Shown here piece by piece: positions 1-11,618 of a stretch of DNA of 25,520 nt. The stretch spans positions 1 to 25,520 of the forward strand of contig JADNRY010000806.1 in assembly GCA_015501585.1 (NCBI GenBank), read 5' to 3'. The notes under the pieces were generated by a model. The model saw only the letters and a list, made by a program, of their open reading frames with translations, had not been told where the DNA came from and made no database searches. This stretch comes from Rhodocollybia butyracea. Lineage: Eukaryota; Basidiomycota; Agaricomycetes; Agaricales; Omphalotaceae. Both the position numbers and the translations under genes were made by a program. Positions within the stretch are counted from its first letter, which is position 1. Each line of letters starts with the position of its first letter.

Positions 1-2156
1 AGCCTTCGGCCACAGCTGGAGGTGCTGGAGGTGCAGTCTTTACAATCTTGATGTTCTTAATGAACATTGCCGTGATCAACGCAAGTCCTGCAACAGGCAC
101 GCCGATAACAAACACTATACGCAAGGAATGTGTGTACGCTTGCACAACACCAGGAATCATCGAGGCAGGGAGTTCGGTGTAGATAGCGGTTGGCGACTCC
201 TTCACGATCGTCGCAGGAGCTTCTGGTGCATAGATGAGAAGATACTTGGAGAGCTCCGAAGCGAAAACGGGCTCAGCGACGCCCAGTCAAGGGTACCACC
301 AAGGAACTGGCCGAAGGAGGCCATACTCGTCGCTTGCCCGAGAAGTTTCGGTGCGTCTTTGAACTCGACTCTGCAGAGGGGATTAGATTTTGGCAGAAGA
401 CAGGGAAAAAAAAACATACTGCATTGCCAAGATTGAATTTTGCATACCCATACCGGTGCCAACACCAGCCAGAATTTGAAAGCCGATGAGGCTAGCAGAT
501 GATGTTGATGTGGTGACCGTGTAAAGAAGTCCGGAACCGACAGCAAGGAAAACGGGAGAGCAGACTAGGAATGGCCAGCTGGGTTTCTCATGAGTAAATG
601 GATGGTGAGATAGGTTATCAAGGAACATACTAGTATCCAAACTTGCCGACGAGTTGGCCGGAGGAGATGACGCTGAGTACAACGCTGAGCATAAACGGAA
701 GGAGGTCAATGCCCGAGTCAGTGGCCGTTCTGTGTCTCACGGCCTGGTAAAATATAGGAATATACTGTGAACACCGTGTTAAAGGAATCTCCCCGTATAA
801 TTGAAGAAAGACTTACATATGAGAACAGCAAGAGAGAGAAGCGAGTAAGGAAGCTGTATGCAATAATGGCGTATCTAAACAAACCAGTTCAGTGGAAGCA
901 CAATGTTTGGTAAACAAGCCAAAGGTTACATTGAACGAGACTTAAAAAATTTGCGTTGGAACCATGGCCTTGTCGCCATAGTAGATCTCCCATATGATGA
1001 ACACTATGGCGCAAACTCCCGAAAATACAAAAGTCTGGAATAAGAAACGGTCAGATCTTCCTAGCCGGCTATCAATGATGGACTGACGATGATTGACAGC
1101 CTTATCATTCCATGGCTTGGTATTTCCGCCCCACTGAAGAGCAAGTACTACGCAAGTTACGGCGGCGGCAACCAAGACAGCACCGATATAATCAACTTGA
1201 AGGACTTGGTGAAATATGTCGTTTAAACGATCGTTTCGTAGGGTCAGATCCCAACGGAGGCGAAGCTTTCAAGAGGAAAGTTACGGCGAGTACAGATACA
1301 CCTCCAATAGGAAGGTTAATGAAGAAACACCACCGCCATGTAACCTGGAATGCGGGTCAGTAAAAAAGAACAGTCAAAATGAGCCAAATGCCCTACGTGG
1401 TCAGTGAATGCTCCACCAATAAGAGGCCCGATGACAGATGAGAGACCGAAGACAGCACCAAACATGCCGAACAGCCGTGGTCGGTCCTCGAGTCTGGTAG
1501 CTTGAGATATTACTTGAATCATAGCAACGACTGTACGAAGTTAATCAAATGGGTAAACAAAAAAAATCGAACATACATATTCCCGCTGCTCCGACGCCGG
1601 AAACTGCTCGACCAGCTATTAACTGGTCGACGTTCTGTGCTACTCCGCACACCAAGGACCCAGTCTCGAAGATAGTGATGGCAGAGATCAAGATCCACTT
1701 GGCGGGAAAGATCCGTAGGAGCTGACCATAGAATAACAAGAACACAGTTTGTGTTAGAACGAAAGAGGAAGCGACCCATCCTTGTAGCGGAGAACGAGTT
1801 GAAATCGGAAGCTATACGAGGAAGGGCAGTTGCTGATAAAAAAAAAAAGCAAGGGTTAGTTTAAGCCATAGCAAGCTTAATTTACATGTACTTATACATA
1901 CATAAAATAGTTTGGTCCAGTGCAATCAACAGAAGGGACAACAACCTGTTTAAAAAGATTAATTTCTGACAAGTCGAAATTGAGAAGAAATCGACTAACA
2001 TTGCTACAAAGATGACTGCGAGTTTCTTACCCGTCACCACAGTGCTTTCTGGTTGGGGCACTGGTGTCTTTGTATCATCATCGATAGTTCGAGAGAGTGA
2101 ACAGAGGCCAAGGTTTGATCAAAGGATTCGCGGGGAGTTGCAGTCTTTTGCAGACA
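1..2156 (-). CDS. MFS transporter, DHA2-like 14-TM drug:H+ antiporter (3' end outside window; frame broken)
   Basis: Plasma-membrane efflux-type permease of the major facilitator superfamily. Read on the minus strand it gives an N-terminal segment with LLIALDQTI, then [24 protein letters not shown], the motif-C-like stretch [32 protein letters not shown], the hallmark [13 protein letters not shown], then [28 protein letters not shown] and FGQFLGGTL. It ends in a basic tail running off the window, so nearly the full family length is present. Short introns interrupt it, for example near 1870-1900 and 1510-1565. The frame breaks at least four times: an extra C near 1789, an extra A at 1222-1224, an extra T at 944-949 and a missing G near 286. 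Conserved sequence resumes immediately after each break. The start is uncertain: the ATG at 2156 meets a TGA after 12 codons before the conserved frame begins, so one more indel or exon may be hidden there. Family sure; substrate unknown. Confidence 0.9.
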
Positions 2157-4248
2157 TGACAGAAGAAAGCGAACGAGGGGGGCGGATAAACAAGTGAACA
2201 AGCAACTAAGGCCATTATATGTACTGCACGGCAAGAGATGAACGCGTCGATTGGCAATTTGACTCAGGTTTTTTGCGAGCCGGTAAGCAAGTTTTAGTAA
2301 ATTGGGTAATTAGCCGTGGAAATTTGTCAGTGATTTAATCCGAGTTTATCCAAAAGTACCGTGCCGTTTCCGCCTCCTAATTGAATTGGAAACTTGCGAG
2401 GTACTCGCTGGTACTTGCAGTTGCGTGCAGCCTCAATAAATAAAACACCCGACGCTTGACAATCCGATTGATATACCAAGGGTACCACACAATCGCTACG
2501 GGACGTCGTCGGGACCTCTCGGAACTTAGAAATGAAATGAATCTCGATTCTCCGGTAACTCCTCCGATGCAAGCAAAGTTAACTTTGAGTAGCTTTGAGT
2601 TTCCTTGAGGCATTTACAAGTACGATGCATGGAAGTGGATGGACTATCCAGAAAGTCAGTCAGCTGGCTTGTTTATGTGTCGCAGTACAGAAACAAAATG
2701 AGGTATAGCATAAAAAAGATGCTGTACCTTTTGGCTAGTTCACCATGGCGGATTGACTCTACTTGACTCGGACTAGGGATCAAATTTTAGTATCCAAGTA
2801 CAATGGAGATTACTATCCAGGAAGTACACTCATTTTCAAGACTAACTGCGACACCAAGTTATATTATTCTCCAATGATATCTGCTAAACCATTATTGAAC
2901 CATGCACGTTTGGATGCGCTGTCCAAACCCATCAATTTCCTAACTCTGTGCCCATACACTGGAACCTCAGGCATCATGTGCAAATTTCCAGTGAACTCGA
3001 TTTCATTGCCGAACCTTTAGGTTTGGCTCCTTACGAGAAAGTGCAAGGTATTTCCAAACTATTCCCACGAACCATATTGGGACGAGCTATTTCCTTATTT
3101 GTGCATGATCATGTGAGCTATGCATCATGCTAAAGGCGCTTATTGAAGGATGCATCAGCACCAGCATCATGCGCCTTTGTTTTCTCATTCGCCTCTCCAG
3201 CTGAACTACTTGCTACATCCAAGATGATTCCGCAGAGAATCAGAGAATCAGCTGTTGCTGTGCTTTGCGCAAAGTTCCACCAAAACCTGCCCCTGCCACT
3301 GAGGCGCTCGCCCAATCGCTCGCCGCTGAGAACTGATGTGGGTCAGGTCCGTCAGGATAGATAGAACATCGAAGGGAAGGCCAATTCACTTCTGGGGCCC
3401 GACATTGAGCCCACACTTTGCCACCCGTCTTGAGTGGACACACCATTCCCTCCGAGGCTAACTTCTCTATACTTTCTGCTACAGTTCATGACCACTCCAA
3501 AGGCGCTTCTCTTTGTCTCTCTCCAGACTCTCCTCCAGCGACTCGTCTTCTGTTGTGGACGTTGTTTGATTGCATCCTTGATGACAACTTGAAGTACAAC
3601 ATTTGTGACTTGAAAGTCCTTGGAACCTCATCGATCATCACTTCCGAAGATTTGTCTGATATAATTGCTCAGGCTACCCAGATCTGTGAGACTGTGGTTG
3701 TATTGTTTAGATATCCCCTGGTTCAAATGGTCCAGCTCCTTCTTACTGGTTGCTACTGTGTCTGCTTCTTGAAAAGTTCTTGGTGATTGCCTCATCAGCC
3801 AACTTCAGTCGATCCATAATTCTGATTTCAGTTATGTTTCCACCAGCAACAGCATGCGCCTACATCCTTGGACTTATGGATTCAATACTGTTTGCTAGAT
3901 AAGTTGCACAGCTTCATTACTATTCAACTGAAGCTTCAGCTCACTAGATTATCATTGTTGACTGCAGTCTACTGTAGCCTTTTCTTCTTACCTTCTACTC
4001 TTCTGTTTGTCTATCCATATTTTTTTAACATGTAAATCCCATGTCACATACTTACCAAACATTGCATACTATGTCTTCTAACCTCAAGCAGCTGTTCCAA
4101 ATCCTGGTAATCTATTATCTTTGGATGAGCATTGAGCTCCATGTTTTCTCTGTGCATAGCAAATGAAGTTTTTTCTGAATTTTCCACTAAGTTATAGCAA
4201 TGATATCCTCTTCGATTGGTAGATCACGCACTAAGCTCACAGTTCGCT
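2157..4248. other. gene-poor interval, no recognised gene
   Basis: About 2 kb between the MFS and F-box genes. Only short unrelated open frames are present, the longest being 122 codons at 3418-3786 on the plus strand, and none shows a family motif. On the minus strand, short stretches around 4080-4200 and 3660-3860 read like coding sequence (acidic/amphipathic, e.g. LADEAIT near 3800), but stops and frame changes interrupt them. This could be a decayed gene or mobile-element remnant, or chance. I see no terminal repeats, LTRs, reverse transcriptase or transposase motifs. Confidence 0.5.
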
Positions 4249-5777
4249 CTACACTTGGTTGCGGTCCTGGGTGAGCCTTAACATATTCATTCCTTGTAGA
4301 AGCGCTAGAACAAAAAAGGTTCGGCCCTTCGCCGCTTGCGGCCAGGCCCCCCAGTCATTCAGATATGCCACCCCGCACTCATCCAAACTTGTATCATCAT
4401 CGTTCAACCGCGCCGTTCTCATTCTCCGAGATTCGAGTACATCAAGCAATCCTTCAAAAATCGCGGCGGCTGGAGCTACTCGGAGATACAACCCAAACTG
4501 TTCCAAACTGGGTGTACTTGATGCGTTTCATGTTTAGACCCAGGAGCCTTCAGTCTACGAATGATGGCGCTATCCGGATCGCGGAGCACGCTCAAATACC
4601 CAACCCAGCTAAGACACTTGCCAAATTCCAAAGCTTTCAGCGCTGGCATCAACGTGAACAGTTCTACAAGCCGATCAGGATCGCTAATCTCCACATGCGA
4701 TATCGCAAACTTCTCCAAACGACAGCTCGATCGTCCGAGGAAAGCTATTAAATCCCTGACGATTTGCTCATGGGTGGCTTTTTCAGTGAATTGGTCTCCA
4801 TTGAGACTGAGCGAGACGAGCGAAGGAGTAAAACCAAGCCAAATGGTGAGAAGAGGCTGGTTAACGGCTGCACAGAGACTGAGAGACTGGAGGTGCATGG
4901 CGTCGATCAACGCGATACGATTGGATGAAGTGTAAATTTGACCATACTGGGCTCCCGTGGTGGATGCCGGGATTACTAGAGAAGGGTAGGGTTTTGCACT
5001 ACACCGAGCTGCTCAATTTTGGGACAAAGCTCGAGAAACGTGTACAGGACAGGCAGAGAGGCGCTCCCAGAAATATTCCGTATCTGTGATTTTCGGTGTG
5101 AATCATTCACTTGCGGTACTGGCAGCTGTAGTATCATGTCTATCACATGCAAATTACGAAGAGTAGGCGAATAAACGAGCGACAAAAGTGGGTAAAAGTT
5201 GTCGCTTTCGAGTGAGAGGGATTCGAGAAATAGTGGGTGTTGCCCATTGACGTGTTTTGGTAAAAATCCGAATCCGATATAGTCAGAAACTTGGCCGGCT
5301 CTCGTAATATGAGCAGACTTCCATCGGGCTGAAGCAGCGAACAACAGATCCGCAGCTGAGGCTTTGGGGTTGTAGATGCGGATGTGAAGAGGCCCGTTTT
5401 TAGAGTAGGATAAGGCGAGTCTCGTGTAGTCTTCTAGCTTGGCATAAAACGCTGGCGATGTGATGCGACCCGACATTGATTCATTCGGGGGAATGTAATG
5501 GAAAGCCCAGAGCTGAGGTACGGAGATGCAGATATTGCGGAAGCGGGAACACGTCCATGTGAGAGTCAAGACTTTGAACTGGCGGCTGTATGGGGAATCA
5601 ATGGGCCAAGGAGAGGAAAGAATGAATTCCAAGAAAATAACGCTTAAGATTTCATCAGGCAGCTCAAGAATTCGAATTGGGGAGAAAAGCAGGTAATGAA
5701 GTAGTGGTTCTGAGACAGTAAGAGTATTGAGCGATTCGACGATTTTGTCTTGATGGTAGCGAGACCAGTCGATTCAT
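4249..5777 (-). CDS. F-box / leucine-rich-repeat-like protein (frame broken)
   Basis: Probable substrate adaptor of an SCF ubiquitin ligase, of the class hugely expanded in mushrooms. The minus strand reads a short helix, then SEPLLHYL, then the F-box core LPDEILSVIFLEF followed by TWTCSRFRNICISVPQLW, the typical end of the fungal F-box. Next comes a leucine-rich region (LFLESLSLESDNFYPL, SLSLNGDQFTEKA) and a C-terminal LESRRMRTARLNDDD block often seen in this family. There are breaks near 4977 (a missing base; the frame continues VIPASTTGAQYG), near 4505, and upstream of the F-box near 5750. The start is tentative: an ATG at 5777 precedes a frame change, and an upstream exon is possible. Whether it is a working gene depends on whether the breaks are real. 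The protein target cannot be inferred. Confidence 0.75.
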
Positions 5778-6171
5778 CGCGAATACTGTGTACTGAGTAA
5801 TGATACCTGAGCTGGTTCTGTTGATTACAAATAGTAATACATGTGAAGTCACTGGCCGGACCAATTGATACCAAACAAACATTCAGAAGCAGTAATGTGT
5901 TTACATCAAGGAAGCCAATTCGTTGAGCATATCTAAAAGTGTCGAGTAAACTCTCTTGTATTGATTTTACATTGTCCCAGTGATATATGGGTTAGGAACT
6001 TCGGATTTCAGAATTAGCATGAATGTACTTTTGTCCGAAAATAGAAAGATAAAACTCGCTTTGACTTTTATATGATATAGTGCGCATTATTTATATAGCA
6101 ACCGGTTTAGCAAGTTTTTTATACTCAAGTAGTTATCTACAATTGATTATAAAAATCCACTAGATATTATA

Positions 6172-9132
6172 CTACTTCCTCCCCTTCTTCCCCTTATCGA
6201 TATGGGCGCGCAACTTTCGTTGTTTCTCCCTCAGGCTCGCCTTCTTCTTCCCCTTCACAGACCCACTGCTCAAAATCATCATGATCGGTTTATTTCTAGC
6301 CTTCTCCTTGTTCGTCGAGCTACTGGGCGCGTCCTTTGTTTTCTTTCCCTTCCTAGACCCATATTTCTCTCGGCCCTCCCTTCCTTTTTGTATGGACGCC
6401 ATACGATCAGCGTAATCCGCTTTAGCCTTTTTACGCGGTCCAAGGATGTCATTTTCTGAAATGAAAGCAGCTGAAGGATCCTCGGAAGGGTTTTGAGCTC
6501 GAGATAGTCTTTGTTCAGCTTCCAGAGCAGCTAGTTTACGTTTTGCGCGGTTACCACCACCTTCTTCAACAGATTTCTGTGCAGCTTGGACTCGAAGGTC
6601 GGAGAGTAATTTAAAGTCTGCGGGAGTAAGGATCTACAAAATTCAGCCCGAGTTTAAACCATATATATATATATCGCGTACCTTGGTCGTAGCCAGAGTT
6701 GAGATGGCTTGTGCAGTGGCTTCTTTCTCCGGCTCTCCGTCGACGTCCATCTTATCGTCCTCATCGTCGCTAAATCCGTACTCGTGCTCGTCCACCTCAT
6801 CTGCAGATCCCCCTTCGATCTCTTCGCCGTTTTTTAGTGCTTCCTCTTTCACTCTCCGCTTCTCCAACCTTTCTTTCTTTCCCCTCCTCCTTTCCTGCCG
6901 TTCTGTTTCTCTACTCTTGTTCTTGTCTTTCTCCTTCTTTTCACCGTTTTCATTTTCGCTGTCACTGATTTCAATGTCTCCATCGCTATCACTGGATACG
7001 TTTTGCCACCCGTCCTCTGAATCAGAGTCAGATTCAGAATCGGACTCTACATCCCAACCCTCCCAACCGGCGTCGTTTTCCTGATCCGATTCTGCACTGC
7101 CTTCTTCTGCTTCACGAAGTTGCTTGAAGTGGCTCTCCAAAAGCTATTTGTATGGTGAGAGAATGCAAGGGTATACAATCGAATATAGACCCACCAAAAG
7201 ACCTTCGATATCAACAGCGGCACCAGCAGAATGACCGAAAGGAAGGTTGCGAGCTGCAGAGGTTTTCATGTTGATGGTAGCTTCTTTACCCTGTTGAAAA
7301 AAAAATAAGCTGTTGCACGTTGTACAGGGAAAGTAAACGAACCCGTTCTCTCTTCTTCAAAAACTCGGGATGAGTTTCACGATAGAGATGTAGCAACCCT
7401 CGAGAAGCCGCGATAACGGTTTTGTCTTTGCTTTTTCGATACTCGATCAAATCATTCAACAAAGGGCGTAGATCGACATCCTTGTCGCTCAACTTCTTTC
7501 CGTCAAGTCCGTCCTCCACCATATTGATAATGTCGGCCTTTTCTTTCTCCCGTGCAACCTGCTCAGCCTCTGAAGCACCTACATCTCCTGAGTCCACATC
7601 TTGTTGCTTTCCTTCTTTCGACTTTTTCGCCGGCTCGTCATCATCATCATCTCTAGGTCCCATAACTAGCGGCTGCCGTCTACAAATCTCCGTGATAGCG
7701 TTGATCCCAGCCGCGGTAACCTCACTTCCTACTCCTGGATGGACAAACTCGTTCGCAAGCTTTACAACCACCGGTTTGAGCGTCTGCGGAGGTATCAACG
7801 AATGCACCGACTGAGCCAGAGCAACAAGAATGGATGGGACCCTCAGCTGCTTCGGTGCGAGCCATTTCTGGACGTAAGAATAGAAAGGCATAACGAAGAG
7901 CGTATGTGCCGATATGACACGGGCGAGGAGCTGCATAATAAGGATTTTGTGGTCAAGGGTAAAACGCTTGTCGTAGCGGTCTAGAATAGTAAACAGTTTT
8001 TCGGCAAAAGTTTGGGGATCATTAAGGAGTTGAAGGGCGGGAAAATTTGCGTTAGACTTTTCGGTTTTCCCGTGTTTCTTTTTCTTTGCGGTGTTGAGCT
8101 TCTTCTGAAGCTTCTTGTCTCCACTACGAGTTTTTTTGTTGATTTCACGGCGGTGGTGAAGCGATCGAACGTCAACATCCTGATTAAGTACATTAAAAAA
8201 AGTTGAAGAGCAGGGAAACATACGAACCTCTTCATCTTCTTCGTCGCTATCTTCTCTCCCATCGTCGTCTCCGAGGAAGAAATGCATTGAAGCACTCTGG
8301 ACTTTGAGAACCGGGTGCAAGCAGCCTATAGCAACGATAGACACAGGCTTCACATCATTCCTACAAAATTGAATGGGTATACCATTGAAAAGTACCAAGT
8401 TATACTCACCAGATCCCCTTCCTCCAAAGCTCCTTTGTTAATATCACAGCCCACATAGCGTCTTCTCCTCTTCCTGCCGTTTTATCCGTCGTACCAAAAT
8501 GCACTCCGTTGTTCACTTCTTTCTGTTTTCCCTTGTTTCCGAAATTCGAAATATCCGCCAAACCGTTTTCAACCATACCAAAAAGCATTGCTTGAATCGC
8601 GCGGTTCAACTTGTGATTCTTGGCGCGTATATTGGCTGTGCGAATATCAGAAAGAATCGTTTTGCGAATATTGGCACGTAGCGAAGATGAAGTTGTTCGA
8701 GGAAGAAGAGGGAATAAAGTCCGTAGGAGCCTTCAGAGGCACAGACTTAGCAAAAAGTAGTTAGTCGGATACACAAATAGCTCACTCGATGGACGTGATG
8801 ACATTCTTGTTCCTCAGCAAGACCATAGTCGAGATCAGTGCTTTTCGCGTATCTGGAGAGAGCAGGCCATAGCTTTCGATTAAAATAGTGGAAATATGGG
8901 AAGGAAACTCGGCGGTTTCTTTTGGGTAACATGTCGAAACCTGGGCAATAAAAGCGACCAGTTCACGGAAGTGCTGAGCGTGCTCGTCCGGATTGAGATG
9001 AAAAATCAGTCGTATACTGTTATAATGGTTCCACTGCTGGAGAAATTCATCTTTATATGAGGGAGGGTCCCGTTTTATAAGATTTTGTAACTGCGGCAAA
9101 TTGGAAGTAAGAAGCACTGAACGGCCTCCCAT
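6172..9132 (-). CDS. SDA1: SDA1 family protein, 60S ribosomal subunit biogenesis/export
   Basis: Nuclear/nucleolar factor needed for 60S subunit maturation and export. Seven exons: 9132-8786, 8730-8410, 8360-8228, 8179-7343, 7290-7195, 7143-6682 and 6633-6172. They join to 2658 nt, an open frame of 885 codons plus stop, with GT-AG borders throughout. Signature segments include NLPQLQNLIKRDP at the N-terminus, FHLNPDEHAQHFRELV, LRANIRKTILSDIR, KLNRAIQAMLFGMVENG, DPQTFAEKLF, GINAITEICRRQP and ASRGLLHLYRETHPEFL. The middle to C-terminal part has a very acidic Ser/Asp/Glu tract (about 6900-7140) and then a Lys/Arg-rich tail ending GKKGRK, typical of nucleolar proteins. It is somewhat longer than the yeast protein, mainly through the charged regions. 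One intron contains a short AT repeat (6662-6674). No frame break was found. It is divergent from the tRNA-Thr gene, 105 bp apart. Confidence 0.95.
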
Positions 9133-9237
9133 GCTGGTGAATGGATAAGAAACAAGATCAAGAAACTTATTTCAACTTTCTTCTTTGGTCTATCTTTTAT
9201 AATGTCATGTGTAAAAAATGCGAATTATAAGTGTAAG

Positions 9238-9319
9238 TCCTTCTTAGCTCAGTTGGTAGAGCGCGTCACTAGTATAGCTCACTATGACGAGGTCAGTCGT
9301 TCAAGTCGGCTAGAAGGAA
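9238..9319 (+). tRNA. tRNA-Thr (anticodon AGT) with ~9-nt intron
   Basis: Full cloverleaf by eye. The acceptor stem is TCCTTCT (9238-9244) paired with AGAAGGA (9312-9318). The D arm is GCTC...GAGC with AGTTGGTA. The anticodon stem is CGTCA (9264-9268) with TGACG (9285-9289), and the loop reads CT-AGT-A. An intron of about 9 nt (about 9275-9283) sits one base 3' of the anticodon. The T arm is AGTCG/CGGCT with loop TTCAAGT. A T7 run follows as the pol III terminator. Confidence 0.9.
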
Positions 9320-9331
9320 GGATTCTCTTTC

Positions 9332-9338
9332 TTTTTTT
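9332..9338 (+). terminator. RNA polymerase III terminator of tRNA-Thr
   Basis: A run of seven T residues 13 bases after the mature 3' end of the tRNA, the usual pol III stop signal. Confidence 0.8.
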
Positions 9339-9419
9339 CCTTGCTCAAACTTGATTATCAATTATTCGATCTCTACATTCTGCGTACGCTTTTAATTAAA
9401 TTCTCTTCAAATAAGAAAC

Positions 9420-11079
9420 TCATTGAAGAGAGCCCTTGCCGATGTCGTACTCACAATCCGTTTTTCCTGCGCTTTGCCAAGGCGCTACTGGGTCAAGCGC
9501 ATCTTGCCTAAGTATAAAGAATTTAACCAATGGACGTTCAGTGTGATGTTCGGAGAAGTTGACTCACCGAACGTCAATCATATTAATCCTTCTTGGAGTG
9601 GTATCTGACCGCTGGGTTATGATGACATTGGAAGATACAGCCTCCAGTATGGGAGCTCGGGCGTTCACTATTCATACAGCTCATCGGGCAGTTTGGAGAA
9701 TTGATAGTATTTAAACTCACGAGAGATGAGCAGAGAAAAGGTGTATGTCTGAAAGTGTTATGAGAAATTTCTGACGTGGGATTTGGAGATAGAATTGCAC
9801 ACTTTTGCGATGGTCATGTCACAAAGCACTAGTAAACGGAGTAGGATATATAAGAATCAGTAGCACATCTAGAGGTCAGTACTTACTGTAATAAAGCCCA
9901 ACGTTTGTTTTGAACAATACAACTAAAGCGATCTGAGCGAGCAGCGGCAAAACATTGCATTGAATCAGCCTATAAGTCAAGACTACCAAGCTCCTGAAGG
10001 GGTCGGAGAACAAGTGAATTAGGTCCCTTTCAAGAGCAAGTGACCACAACATACCTCGGTGAGAGAATGTGGTACTCTCGTTCTCTCCGGGATCGGATTT
10101 CAGTATAATAGATCAGCCCGCCAAAGACGCAGATATCTGTAAGGCTAATGAAAGAAGATTGAATTCGTCAATTGTAAGCACACTGTTACCACTTACATAC
10201 TGCCAACAAGCCACGCATAACCAACAGGGCTGATATAAAATCAACGAGTGTCGGGATCAATCGGGGTACATTACTCACAATACAAGGTTGGAATCAGCTG
10301 TGATCAGCGAGTGTCGCTTCACAAGCGTAGCAAACATCCACAAGACGATACACCAAGACACAGCAGCAAGCAGAGCAATCATCGTCGGAAGCCAAACATT
10401 CTTCCGCATGGAAAGCATCCATATACGACATGCGAACCAGAGCTGGACAATGAGTGCGGTCGTGGGGCTTTCAAAAAAAATGCTATAAGGAGATGGAAAT
10501 AAAGTTTGATCGACAGCGTACTCACAAGAAAGCGAGTAGAGCAATCGCTTCTCTGTAAGACACAAGACAACAGTGAGTAACTAAACCCTCAATCTCGACG
10601 CTAACGAAAGACTAACTTTGGGGTCAACAGCAGAGCAGAAAAATCTTCGGTTCTGGTTAGCTCTCTGGCCGGGTGCGAAAATAGCCAAACACACCTCCCC
10701 AATTAATTGTAGTCCACTGATAGCACCACAATCCTAAGATATCATGAGGAGTCATAAAGGACATCGGTCAGAGGTAACGAACCAGAGATTATAGTATCAC
10801 CAAGGGACAAGAGCATACACGTTATTACTACAGTTCTATAAAGCAGCTTGTCGTTTCCGAATGTCAAGAAGTAATGCCAGCCTATGTCGATTCAGATTGA
10901 TAACACGAAGATCAACAAGGAAAATACTCACCAGCAGCTGCTACAACGCCAAAACTCATAAAGGACATCCACCCACTCACAACCTTGAATAAAATCAACG
11001 TTAATGGCATTGAGAATCCCTTCTGTCACCAATCGCCGACACCTACCACAGCACCAACCGAGAGTATTACATTATCCAT
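9420..11079 (-). CDS. DUF6534-type multi-pass membrane protein
   Basis: Fungal (mushroom-expanded) seven-helix-like membrane protein family of unknown function. I resolve 14 exons: 11079-11047, 10983-10932, 10881-10783, 10733-10695, 10644-10617, 10552-10526, 10482-10279, 10229-10197, 10144-10055, 9993-9887, 9828-9803, 9748-9721, 9667-9568 and 9507-9420. They sum to 954 nt, an open 317-codon frame with a proper stop. Recognisable pieces are the N-terminal GWMSFMSFGVVAAAGWHYF, LWCYQWTTINWG, LIVQLWFACRIWMLSMRKN, the GSILTDICVFGGLIYYTEIR segment, VLFKTNVGLYY and the conserved C-terminal SLNARAPILEA. Hydrophobic helices dominate; the tail is hydrophilic. Several exons are only 26-39 nt. No frame break was found. 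The boundary of the two smallest exons rests on keeping the frame and on family resemblance. Confidence 0.87.
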
Positions 11080-11515
11080 TGTCCTGAAAAGAAAGGAGAG
11101 GCAAACGATTGTGGTCGTTGAGGAGAAAAAAGAGATTGGTTGACGGGGACAATGAAATGGCCCAATGGAGATGCTTTAAGTTATTGTAAGTCCTAACGTA
11201 CCACGTACCTTAGTATGTACGGAGGGCTTCATTTGAAGTGCCACACTTTTACCTCACCGGCCTCTGAACCGGAAAAAGATTTTGAGTGGAGATCCAAATC
11301 GATTTTGTTGAACGGACGTTCAAACGGTCAGGGCCAATTGCGAGGTCAAGTCACGGCCGCAAACTTGTCGAGGGTATGATGTTCATTGTATGCAGGGACG
11401 TCGGGGACGTCCAATAGACTGTATTGTAGAACTTGTGTACACGTTTTTCTGTTGGTGAAGTGTGAATAGAGCGGCAGGAACAAAAAAGAAAAGTAAATAA
11501 CAGGCTATGAAAGAA
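11080..11515. other. intergenic, upstream of the DUF6534 gene; two ACGT-core motifs
   Basis: No coding sequence seen. It holds the promoter of the DUF6534 gene (read to the left). At 11395-11412 the 8-mer GGGACGTC occurs twice back to back, the second copy being the near-palindrome GGGGACGTCC. This looks like a possible bZIP-type binding site, but that is inference only. Confidence 0.4.
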
Positions 11516-11520
11516 AAATT
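11516..11520 (-). terminator. RNA polymerase III terminator of tRNA-Lys
   Basis: A run of five A on the plus strand (T5 on the minus strand) six bases beyond the mature tRNA 3' end. Confidence 0.7.
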
Positions 11521-11525
11521 TGAAT

Positions 11526-11618
11526 AGCCCACCGCGAGGGTCGAACTCGCAGCCTTCAGATTAACACCGCCTTTCGGTCATAAAAGTCTGACGCTCTATC
11601 CGATTGAGCTAGGCGGGC
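11526..11618 (-). tRNA. tRNA-Lys (anticodon TTT) with intron
   Basis: On the minus strand the acceptor stem GCCCGCC (from 11618) pairs with GGTGGGC (ending 11527), with one G-T pair. The D arm is GCTC AATCGGATA GAGC. The anticodon stem is TCAGA/TCTGA and the loop begins CT-TTT-A. About 19 nt of intron follow one base 3' of the anticodon. The T arm is TGCGAGTTCGACCCTCGC. The fit is good throughout; exact intron ends are inferred from the canonical position. Confidence 0.92.

Noticed and set aside
6662..6674. AT dinucleotide repeat
   Set aside because: Short microsatellite inside an SDA1 intron; no further significance seen.
6683..7084. 133-codon Ser-rich plus-strand open frame
   Set aside because: It is antisense to the acidic Ser/Asp/Glu tract of SDA1; low-complexity coding creates such frames.
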